The notes under the pieces were generated by a model. It saw only the letters and a list, made by a program, of their open reading frames with translations, was not told where the DNA came from and did not search any database. Shown here one piece after another: positions 36,320 through 42,887 of a DNA stretch of 64,000 nt. The translations under genes and the position numbers were made by a program. The stretch is taken from assembly GCA_964621345.1 (NCBI GenBank), contig CAZUON010000001.1, forward strand, positions 1 to 64,000. The letters run 5' to 3'. This stretch comes from Glaciecola sp964621345. GTDB lineage: Bacteria > Pseudomonadota > Gammaproteobacteria > Enterobacterales > Alteromonadaceae. Within the stretch, counting starts at the first letter, position 1. Each line of letters begins with the position of its first letter.

Positions 36320-37009
36320 ATGTTACATCGCCAAAGTATTGTTATTATTTTTACCTTTCTAGCAGGTTTGAGTCCTATTGCAAAAGCAATTGATGATCAA
36401 ACAATTGTGAGCGTGAGCGATAAACACGGCACCTCATTGGCTAATATTGTAATAGAGCTTCGTCCTGTTCAATCAAATATGCAGGGTAGGGAAATAAGCG
36501 AGCTTAAACATAACCAGCCTGGTGTTCACAAAGCCAGGATTGAGCAAAAAGAGCAGCAATTCACTCCCCATATATCTGTGGTGAGTATTGATACTGAAAT
36601 CACCTTCCCAAATTTAGACAATGTTCAACATCATGTGTATTCGTTTTCGCCCGCCAAAACATTTGAAGTCAGTTTACAAGAAACGTTTACCTCGGCCCCT
36701 ATAAAATTTGAAGAGGCAGGTATTGTTGAGCTGGGCTGCAATATACACGATTGGATGTTGGCTTATGTTTTTGTTTCAGATGCGCCTTGGTTTGGACAAA
36801 CGAAAAGTGATGGTAAGTTTGAGATGAATTTGCCTGCCGGGGACTATGAAGTTGGCCTTTGGCATCCTCGCTTAAATGATGCAGATTTAGAACGGAAATT
36901 TGTCATTAGCGTTCAGGCAGACTCAAGGCAATTTACGCTTACATTAGCCGATGAACTATTGCCTAGCTTAAGTGGCTACGATAGCGTGGAGGCGGTTGAT
37001 GCTTATTAA
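36320..37009 (+). CDS. Exported cupredoxin-like (methylamine utilisation-type) protein
   Basis: A 229-residue protein with a signal peptide (about 1-23, ending SPIAKA). A carboxypeptidase-regulatory-like beta domain is followed by a plastocyanin-like domain. The possible type 1 copper ligands are H104 or H105 (NVQHHVYSF) and C140, H143 and M146 in GCNIHDWM, i.e. the CxxHxxM arrangement. A late segment (GKFEMNLPAGDYEVGLWHPRL) recalls methylamine utilisation proteins. The gene's end overlaps the start of the downstream EAL-domain gene, and the barrel gene follows, forming a three-gene operon. Copper binding is inferred from ligand spacing, not shown. Confidence 0.78.
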   Translation: MLHRQSIVIIFTFLAGLSPIAKAIDDQTIVSVSDKHGTSLANIVIELRPVQSNMQGREISELKHNQPGVHKARIEQKEQQFTPHISVVSIDTEITFPNLDNVQHHVYSFSPAKTFEVSLQETFTSAPIKFEEAGIVELGCNIHDWMLAYVFVSDAPWFGQTKSDGKFEMNLPAGDYEVGLWHPRLNDADLERKFVISVQADSRQFTLTLADELLPSLSGYDSVEAVDAY

Positions 37010-39371
37010 CGTATTGTCTAAAGTTAACCATTTTTCGCTTAAGACTAAGCTTCTACTAAGCTTCACTATTATCGTATTTAGTCTAGTTCTGGTCACAATT
37101 TATGTCACTCAATCGGTAGCGGTAACGCATTCAAAACGTATTTTACAAGAGAATATTCGTGTGTCGAACGTAGTTGTGCACGAGCATGTGAATGACACAG
37201 CCAAGGTGGTACACAAAGCGGCGACCAACCTGTCATCTGATTTTAGCTTGAAGTCCTTAATTCTAAATGCGAAAACCGATTCTGCCTCGCTAAACGTTGC
37301 GATGAATAATTTCTCAAGCCGCTTCAATACAAGTGACTTTGCCGTTTTGTCAGCACAAGGTGAAATCATCGTGAACTCAGTGGGGTTCTCCAGTTTGAGT
37401 ATTGACAAGTTAGACGAGTTAAAGGGGGAGAAAGGGGGCTGGCTATATATAAACGATAGCTTTTATTTAAGCGTCGCCGTCCCGGTAAAAAACACACCAT
37501 TGTCGCGAAATGCAATGGCTTATTTGGTGTTCGCTAAACCTATAGAGCGAGTGTTTAATCAAGACTTGGCAACACTTTCGAATTTAAATGTCGCGGTTTA
37601 TGCGAACTTGCCGAACATGCCTGAGCAAGTAGTGTCGTCCACTTTGGACTTGGATTTTGCGCAACACGTATTAAAGCGTCGCAGCTTGATAGAAAACGAT
37701 TTGTATACTAGCAGCTTTGACCAAGTCAATTACTATGGTGCAATTAAAACCTTAGCTGAGCAACCATCCTTACAGCTTTACTTAATGCTTTTTACCGAAG
37801 AAGAGAAGGTATTTTTATCTTACACCGCGTTATTAAAAAATGTGATAGTGCTATTGGCTATCGCAAGCATAATTGCACTGATTTTTGCACTGGTTTTGTC
37901 ACAGACGATTTCATCACCTTTGTTAAAACTAAGCCAGGTGGCCCAAAAGATTGGAGAGGGCGAGCATAGCATTAACATCCCATGTGGAAATACAAAAGAG
38001 GTCAATCGTTTAGCAGATGCCATCTTCCAGATGAATTATAAGATCACCAAGCGCAATACAGAAATACAGAAGTTAGCGTTTGTTGATGATTTAACCGAGT
38101 TGCCCAATCGTACTGCGTTTTATGAATTTGTTAATCAGCGCTTGTCTGAATCTGTGAAGGTGCCCTTGGCGTTAATCTTGATCGACATTGCAAAATTTAC
38201 CGACATCAATGATGCCATTGGATATCAATCAGCTGATCTACTGTTAAATCAAATTGCTCAGCGTTTAGCCAAACACTTCGCCGACAAATTGATGGTGATA
38301 AGAATGGCGGGCAATCAATTTGCTATTCTCATCGATAACAACAAAGACATAGAAAAGACAGTTACCGAAGTGACTGAGTGTTTGCACTCGCCTTTTTCAA
38401 TTGATGACTTACGCATTGCGATTAACCAAAAGATTGGATGTGCACACATTGATACGAATATTTCAGACGCACGCTCCCTTGCGCAAGCCGCTGACATAGC
38501 ATTGAAAGTGGCAAAAGGTGGTTATTCGTCTTATGTTATTTTTGATGAGTCACTCAATCTGTATGATTCACATAAGTTAGCGTTGATGTCAGAGCTTGGC
38601 AACATTACTCAAAACGGCCAATTGACACTGCATTACCAACCTCAACTATGCTTAGAAAAAAACAAAGTGGAGAATGTTGAATGCCTAGCTCGCTGGATAC
38701 ACCCTGAGTTTGGCTTTGTACCTCCAGACGTTTTTATTGAACTAGCCGAACACTCAGGTCAAATCAAAGCGATAACGCGATTTGTGATTACGCGGGCTAT
38801 TGAGCAGCATTCTCATTGGCGCAGCCTTGGTTATGACATCGTTATGGCGGTAAATATTTCTACGATTGATTTGTCAGATAAACACTTTTCAGAGTTTGTT
38901 CACGATACCTTAATAAAACACAATGTTAGTGCTGATAAGCTTATTATTGAGGTTACTGAAAGCGCCGCAATGGAAGAGCCAGAGCTCGCTCTGCAATGTT
39001 TATCAAGTCTTTCAGAAATTGGTATCAAATTGTCTATCGACGACTTTGGTACCGGGTATTCATCCATGGCACAACTTAAAAAAATGCCGGTTAATGAACT
39101 AAAAATTGATAAAGCATTTGTATTAAATTTAGCAAAAGATACAGAAGACCAAAGTATCGTTGCCACCTTTATCGCTTTGGCGAAAAACTTGAATTTGGCG
39201 ACTGTGGCTGAAGGAGTGGAGGACCAAGCTTCTCTTGATTTACTCAAACAAATGGGGTGCACCTATGCTCAGGGGTATCATATATCCAGACCGCTGAGTG
39301 AAAATGCAATTATTGAGTGGTTCAAAAGTGACACCAACATCAATTTAGTTGCACAGCAGGAAGTCAACTAA
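36999..39371 (+). CDS. Membrane c-di-GMP phosphodiesterase with degenerate GGDEF
   Basis: From ATG 36999 a 790-residue protein; GGAGG at 36988-36992 decides this start, which overlaps the previous stop. Order: membrane helix (about 16-38), periplasmic sensor domain (about 40-275), second helix (about 277-302), HAMP (about 303-355), GGDEF-like domain and EAL domain (about 530-775). The GGDEF signature is degenerate (AGNQF, residues 437-441), so cyclase activity is unlikely; the EAL domain keeps E561 (ECLARW) and DDFGTGYSSMAQL, so hydrolysis of c-di-GMP is likely. The neighbouring exported cupredoxin-like protein may supply or modulate its periplasmic signal (inference). Confidence 0.88.
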   Translation: MLINVLSKVNHFSLKTKLLLSFTIIVFSLVLVTIYVTQSVAVTHSKRILQENIRVSNVVVHEHVNDTAKVVHKAATNLSSDFSLKSLILNAKTDSASLNVAMNNFSSRFNTSDFAVLSAQGEIIVNSVGFSSLSIDKLDELKGEKGGWLYINDSFYLSVAVPVKNTPLSRNAMAYLVFAKPIERVFNQDLATLSNLNVAVYANLPNMPEQVVSSTLDLDFAQHVLKRRSLIENDLYTSSFDQVNYYGAIKTLAEQPSLQLYLMLFTEEEKVFLSYTALLKNVIVLLAIASIIALIFALVLSQTISSPLLKLSQVAQKIGEGEHSINIPCGNTKEVNRLADAIFQMNYKITKRNTEIQKLAFVDDLTELPNRTAFYEFVNQRLSESVKVPLALILIDIAKFTDINDAIGYQSADLLLNQIAQRLAKHFADKLMVIRMAGNQFAILIDNNKDIEKTVTEVTECLHSPFSIDDLRIAINQKIGCAHIDTNISDARSLAQAADIALKVAKGGYSSYVIFDESLNLYDSHKLALMSELGNITQNGQLTLHYQPQLCLEKNKVENVECLARWIHPEFGFVPPDVFIELAEHSGQIKAITRFVITRAIEQHSHWRSLGYDIVMAVNISTIDLSDKHFSEFVHDTLIKHNVSADKLIIEVTESAAMEEPELALQCLSSLSEIGIKLSIDDFGTGYSSMAQLKKMPVNELKIDKAFVLNLAKDTEDQSIVATFIALAKNLNLATVAEGVEDQASLDLLKQMGCTYAQGYHISRPLSENAIIEWFKSDTNINLVAQQEVN

Positions 39372-39372
39372 T

Positions 39373-40593
39373 ATGGTGCGCACGTTTTGTAAATGTACTT
39401 TGCTCATAAGCTTTTATGCTTTAAGCGCAGGTTATTTTGTCCAAGCCAATACCCTTAATGGCCGTATTGAACTTGGTCTTAATACCACTAACGCGACTCA
39501 GTCATATCAGGATTTTGGTAGCGGTATTTTACGATTTGATGATACAAGGCTCACCCTTTTTCAAGGTTTATTAGTGCATCAAGCAAGGCCCGCGAATGGA
39601 TTAACGAGTACCATTGTAGCCAATGCATACGAAGATGGTGAGCAGCATATTGGATTTACCCAAGCCTTTTTGGAATATAAACCCTTAAGCCCTAAACAAA
39701 TTAGATACAAATACCGAGCAGGGTTCTTTTATCCGCGCTACTCAGTTGAAAATACCGACATCGCATGGCTTTCTCCTTACACTTACACTATGTCGGCAAT
39801 TAATACCTGGGTTGGGGAGGAAATGCGTATACCAGGTCTCGAAGTATCTGCCTTTTCCAATGGCAGACGTATAAAAAGTCCGTGGAGTTGGGAGTTAAAT
39901 GCTGGGTTATTTAAAGCAAACGATCCTGCTGGCACGCTCATCGCATGGCGCGGCTTTGCTTACCATGACCGTCAATCGCTACATCATGATCGCGTTAACT
40001 TTGCGCCCATCCCCAGTATTGTCGATGGTATTGTGTCGCCAAATTGGATTGAGCCTTTTGAGGAGATTGATGGGCGTTGGGGCTATTACCTTGGTGCCCA
40101 TGTCAATTATCAGCGCAATACTATGTTTAAGTATTATTATTACGATAACAACGCCGACTCCTCTGTATTTAATGCGCTACGAATATACGCGTGGGATACA
40201 AAATTTCATAGTCTCGCGCTGAGTCATAATATTACACCGTCGTTGCGGCTGTTGAGTCAAATTATGATTGGCAGCACCGATATGGGGCCGCAAGTGGTAT
40301 ATGCAGACTACTCATCTGCGTTTGTGATGCTAAGTTATAAAAGCTCTGCCCACCGTTATAGCCTTCGAGCTGAATACTCTGATGTGAGTGAGGATGACTT
40401 GGTGCCAGAGGACCAAAATAACTTTAGCACGCGCGCGCTTACCGCCGCTTGGCGATTCCAATATAATGACAAAGTTGAAATAGGTGCCGAACTGCACTTC
40501 AATCGCAACAGCGCTGAGAACCGCGTACAGTTAGACCAAGTCATTACGCAAAATGATAAACAATTTAAATGGGTCCTTGCTTACCAGTTCTAA
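39373..40593 (+). CDS. Outer-membrane beta-barrel protein, unknown family
   Basis: A 406-residue protein with a signal peptide (SFYALSAGYFVQA, cleavage near residue 25) and a series of alternating-hydrophobic strands ending in the terminal aromatic LAYQF, as in outer-membrane barrels. The start at ATG 39373 has AGGAAG 9 nt upstream; a TTG at 39349 is also in frame. It follows the EAL gene by 1 bp and is the third gene of the operon. I do not recognise a specific family. Its last 23 codons plus stop lie inside an 83-bp repeat that recurs at 41530-41612. Confidence 0.7.
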   Translation: MVRTFCKCTLLISFYALSAGYFVQANTLNGRIELGLNTTNATQSYQDFGSGILRFDDTRLTLFQGLLVHQARPANGLTSTIVANAYEDGEQHIGFTQAFLEYKPLSPKQIRYKYRAGFFYPRYSVENTDIAWLSPYTYTMSAINTWVGEEMRIPGLEVSAFSNGRRIKSPWSWELNAGLFKANDPAGTLIAWRGFAYHDRQSLHHDRVNFAPIPSIVDGIVSPNWIEPFEEIDGRWGYYLGAHVNYQRNTMFKYYYYDNNADSSVFNALRIYAWDTKFHSLALSHNITPSLRLLSQIMIGSTDMGPQVVYADYSSAFVMLSYKSSAHRYSLRAEYSDVSEDDLVPEDQNNFSTRALTAAWRFQYNDKVEIGAELHFNRNSAENRVQLDQVITQNDKQFKWVLAYQF

Positions 40594-40604
40594 AAGCACG
40601 CATT
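40522..40604 (+). repeat. 83-bp direct repeat, copy 1 (3' end of barrel gene)
   Basis: Identical to 41530-41612 except for one base (G at 40600, C at 41608); the first 78 bp are a perfect match. Contains the final 23 codons and stop of the outer-membrane protein gene plus 11 bp beyond. The distance between copies is 1008 bp. Confidence 0.97.
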
Positions 40605-40777
40605 TTGTTCAGTTCATCTCGAAGCCATAAATTGCTAAGCTTCTATCTGCTTTTAGTAGTTGCCCTATGGCATTAAATACTTTGAAGCATTTAGCGTTCA
40701 ATAATTTGAGCGACAATCTATGAAACAAGCAATCGATAGATGCTTGGATAATTATCAAATCAATATGAGGGAATATA

Positions 40778-40960
40778 ATGAATGAATTAAATCAGGAACA
40801 ATTAAACCAAGTTAATGGTGGTATACTTTGGCCACTTGCTTGGGCTGTAGCTAGTGCCTCTTTCATGGCAACCGACGCAAGTATGAACGCATCAGGTGGT
40901 TTTGAACGCAGCTTTAAGAGCAGAAGTGAAGAGTTAAGACGTTTGAACGGGTGGGATTAA
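40778..40960 (+). CDS. Double-glycine-leader peptide precursor 1 (bacteriocin-like)
   Basis: A 60-residue precursor with GAGGGA 5 nt before the ATG. Its first 15 residues, MNELNQEQLNQVNGG, are a class II bacteriocin-type leader: L at -12, L at -7, V at -4, G at -2 and -1. Cleavage after GG would give a 45-residue peptide with a hydrophobic N-terminus (ILWPLAWAVASASFMA), a Ser/Gly-rich middle and a charged tail with SRSEELRRL. Leaders of this kind are cut and exported by C39-peptidase ABC transporters; none is in the window. Precursor 2 begins 2 bp after the stop and shares the SRSxxL tail motif. Antimicrobial activity is inferred; a signalling peptide is an alternative. Confidence 0.75.
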   Translation: MNELNQEQLNQVNGGILWPLAWAVASASFMATDASMNASGGFERSFKSRSEELRRLNGWD

Positions 40961-40962
40961 TT

Positions 40963-41172
40963 ATGAGACCACTTTATGATAAAGAGCTTGATGTTGTTGC
41001 CGGTGCTGGAGCATGGGAAGATTTTTGGGAGTGGGTTGGTAGGCAAACTGGAGACTCGCTTGCTCAGTCTGCTTATAGCAGTCGCTCAAAAAGGCTTCAT
41101 GATATTGGCGCAGGTAAAGGCGAACAGTCTTTAGCAAGCTACTTAGAGGCACAAACCGATCCATTACTATAG
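40963..41172 (+). CDS. Double-glycine-leader peptide precursor 2 (bacteriocin-like)
   Basis: A 69-residue precursor; the ATG at 40963 has GGTGGG about 8 nt upstream. The leader MRPLYDKELDVVAGA fits the double-glycine consensus exactly at L -12, E -8, L -7, V -4 and G -2, with Ala at -1 (GA variant). The predicted mature peptide has 54 residues, starts with an aromatic amphipathic stretch (GAWEDFWEWVGRQ) and contains SSRSKRLHDIGAGKG, matching the SRSxxL motif of precursor 1. No Cys is present, so it would be an unmodified linear peptide. Pairing with precursor 1 suggests a two-peptide system. Confidence 0.75.
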   Translation: MRPLYDKELDVVAGAGAWEDFWEWVGRQTGDSLAQSAYSSRSKRLHDIGAGKGEQSLASYLEAQTDPLL

Positions 41173-41178
41173 CGAGGT

Positions 41179-41211
41179 AACAGGCAAGTACTATTTACTT
41201 GCCTGTTTTTT
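41179..41211 (+). terminator. Rho-independent terminator after the peptide genes
   Basis: Perfect 12-bp stem AACAGGCAAGTA (41179-41190) / TACTTGCCTGTT (41196-41207) with a 5-nt loop and a six-T tract (41206-41211). It ends the two-peptide transcript 6 bp before the small membrane-protein frame. Confidence 0.93.
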
Positions 41212-41216
41212 GATTT

Positions 41217-41429
41217 ATGAAAATTTTGTTAAAAATCATCACTGACACAGCAAGTTATTACGGTGTATATGTGGCTTACTACACCGTCGCTTATTTTATC
41301 GAATATGGCACTTTTAAACTGATCTTCGATGGTGACTTCATTCCTTTCTTTTTTGTTCTTGCAATTGTGAATGAATGTTTTCGCAGCCAAAATGAAAAGA
41401 TTTTTGGTTTCGATAAGTCGAAACACTGA
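41217..41429 (+). CDS. Small membrane protein, candidate immunity protein
   Basis: A 70-residue protein with two hydrophobic segments (about 13-31, YYGVYVAYYTVAYFIEYG region, and 41-52, DFIPFFFVLAIV) and a charged C-terminus (SQNEKIFGFDKSKH). Size, topology and position after two bacteriocin-like precursors fit an immunity protein. Against it: the ATG sits 5 bp after the terminator's T-run and no Shine-Dalgarno sequence is visible, so expression would need read-through or leaderless translation. No family is recognised. Confidence 0.45.
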   Translation: MKILLKIITDTASYYGVYVAYYTVAYFIEYGTFKLIFDGDFIPFFFVLAIVNECFRSQNEKIFGFDKSKH

Positions 41430-41504
41430 AAGCTAGCTAACGATTAACGCTAGAAGCATGCTTGAGCATTTTTGACTGTCGCACCGAAGCAGTTATTATC
41501 CTCA

Positions 41505-41527
41505 GCAGCTCTCAGTTGGAGAGCTGC
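41505..41527. repeat. Perfect hairpin abutting repeat copy 2
   Basis: GCAGCTCTC (41505-41513) and GAGAGCTGC (41519-41527), a 9-bp perfect stem with a 5-nt loop, ending 2 bp before repeat copy 2 begins. A 10-bp palindrome AAGCATGCTT lies at 41454-41463. No T-run follows, so a structural role at the cassette edge is as likely as termination. Confidence 0.5.
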
Positions 41528-41529
41528 AA

Positions 41530-41601
41530 CGCGTACAGTTAGACCAAGTCATTACGCAAAATGATAAACAATTTAAATGGGTCCTTGCTTACCAGTTCTA
41601 A
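41530..41601 (+). pseudogene. Remnant of the barrel-gene 3' end
   Basis: Encodes the same last 23 residues and stop codon as the outer-membrane protein gene at 40522-40593 but has no upstream coding sequence. It is the coding part of repeat copy 2. Confidence 0.85.
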
Positions 41602-41612
41602 AAGCACCCATT
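41530..41612 (+). repeat. 83-bp direct repeat, copy 2
   Basis: Matches 40522-40604 with a single difference at 41608. Beyond 41612 the sequence diverges and leads to rlmE, so this edge probably marks the original sequence downstream of the barrel gene. Confidence 0.97.
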
Positions 41613-41717
41613 AAAGCTATATGTTTTGTTTTAGCAACAAAATAACTCCCTCTCCGTATTTGCAAAAGCCACTTTGCCCCTTACAATGACGCACATTATT
41701 TGCCGATGAGGTTTTTT

Positions 41718-42341
41718 ATGGCGCGCTCTAAAACTAGCAAGCAGTGGATGGATGAACATGTTAACGACCCTTACGTTAAACAAGCTAAAATTGATGGTTA
41801 TCGTTCACGTGCGAGTTATAAGCTGATTGAAATTAACGAAAAGGATAAGCTTATTAGTGCAGGGAACTTGGTTCTCGATTTAGGCGCTGCTCCCGGCGGC
41901 TGGTCGCAAATTATCGCACCGATGCTAGGAAGCTCAGGAAAATTGATTGCATCTGACATTTTGCATATGGAGGGAATTGGCGGCGTAACCTTTATTCAGG
42001 GCGATTTTACCGAAGAGTCAGTATATGACGAAATTCTTGCAGCGCTAAATAACGAAAAAGCGGATGTCGTTGTGTCTGACATGGCGCCGAATCTAAGTGG
42101 TGTGAATACGACCGACCAATATGCTTCAATTTATTTAGTTGAATTGGCGCTTGATATGGCGCGCAATGTTTTAAAGCCTGGTGGTAGTTTTTGTGCAAAG
42201 GTGTTTCAAGGAGTGGGCTATGAAGAGTACGTTAAAGATATGCGTCGCTCATTTAACAAAGTGATAGTGCGAAAACCCGCGGCTTCTCGCCCGCGCTCTA
42301 GAGAAGTATATTTAGTAGGGAAGGGATTTAAAGGCGAGTGA
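41718..42341 (+). CDS. rlmE: 23S rRNA U2552 2'-O-methyltransferase RlmE
   Basis: A 207-residue FtsJ/RrmJ methyltransferase. SRASYKLIEINEKDKLI, SAM motif I LDLGAAPGGWSQ, the catalytic-tetrad Asp in VVSDMAPNLSG and the lysine in FCAKVFQG are visible, as is the C-terminal RPRSREVYLVGKGFK. The start at ATG 41718 has GAGG 6 nt upstream and gives the family length; the longer frame begins at 41700. ftsH, its usual downstream neighbour, is not present; fdxA follows on the other strand. Confidence 0.95.
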   Translation: MARSKTSKQWMDEHVNDPYVKQAKIDGYRSRASYKLIEINEKDKLISAGNLVLDLGAAPGGWSQIIAPMLGSSGKLIASDILHMEGIGGVTFIQGDFTEESVYDEILAALNNEKADVVVSDMAPNLSGVNTTDQYASIYLVELALDMARNVLKPGGSFCAKVFQGVGYEEYVKDMRRSFNKVIVRKPAASRPRSREVYLVGKGFKGE

Positions 42342-42387
42342 TTGTAAGGAATGGCAAAGAAAGATTAAGCGACGTTAGCAAACGTTT

Positions 42388-42711
42388 TTATTCTTCTAAT
42401 AGGTCTCGTTTGTTCGCTACACCATTCCATTTGTCTGCATCTTCAGGTGGCGCTTTGAGTTCAGTGATGTTCGGCCACGTCGCACACAGCTGCTCGTTAA
42501 GCGCCAAGTATTCTTGCTGGTCTTCGGGTAATTCAGTGTCTTGGTAAATAGCATCGGCGGGGCATTCGGGCACACACAATGCACAATCGATGCAAATAAT
42601 CGGATCGATGGCTAAAAAATTAGGCCCTTCAAAAAACGCATCAACAGGGCATACGGCAACGCAGTCGGTGTATTTGCATTTTATACAATTGTCGGTGACT
42701 ACAAAGGTCAT
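42388..42711 (-). CDS. fdxA: Seven-iron ferredoxin FdxA
   Basis: A 107-residue ferredoxin. N-terminal cluster motifs CIKCKYTDCVAVCPVDAF and CIDCALCVPECPADAIY give one 3Fe-4S and one 4Fe-4S site, as in Azotobacter ferredoxin I-type proteins; the C-terminal tail (DADKWNGVANKRDLLEE) is also typical. Electron carrier; partner unknown. It is convergent with rlmE and has its start facing the FAD-dependent oxidoreductase gene. Confidence 0.93.
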   Translation of the reverse strand: MTFVVTDNCIKCKYTDCVAVCPVDAFFEGPNFLAIDPIICIDCALCVPECPADAIYQDTELPEDQQEYLALNEQLCATWPNITELKAPPEDADKWNGVANKRDLLEE

Positions 42712-42887
42712 TAGGTACTTATCGGTGGTTTATGTCGGGCTAAGTCTAAAGTAGCGCGATGAAAAAACAAGTCCCTTGTTAAACGAAGTTTTGCGCAGTC
42801 ATAATGCTATCTATAAAAATCGAAGTGTTTTAAAATGCATTTGCTTTGACAGAGAGGCTGTCCGGCGAACTAGAGAGTAAAAATATT

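Larger units (their letters stand above)
40522..41612 (+). mobile_element. Candidate integrated bacteriocin-like cassette between direct repeats
   Basis: A 1008-bp unit (one repeat plus 925 bp) appears inserted at the 3' end of the outer-membrane protein gene: copy 1 keeps that gene complete and copy 2 is a non-functional remnant next to rlmE. The insert carries two double-glycine-leader peptide genes, a terminator and a small membrane-protein gene. This structure resembles integration at a gene's 3' end that rebuilds the target, but no integrase, transposase or inverted ends are present. Mobility is inferred from the repeat only; recombination with a related genome could also produce it. Confidence 0.55.

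Noticed and set aside
40720..40785. 21-codon frame overlapping the start of peptide precursor 1
   Set aside because: Possible leader peptide, but no ribosome binding site and no recognisable content; not enough to call a gene.
41229..41426. Antisense frame opposite the candidate immunity gene
   Set aside because: It lacks start signals, and the sense frame has coherent membrane-protein features.
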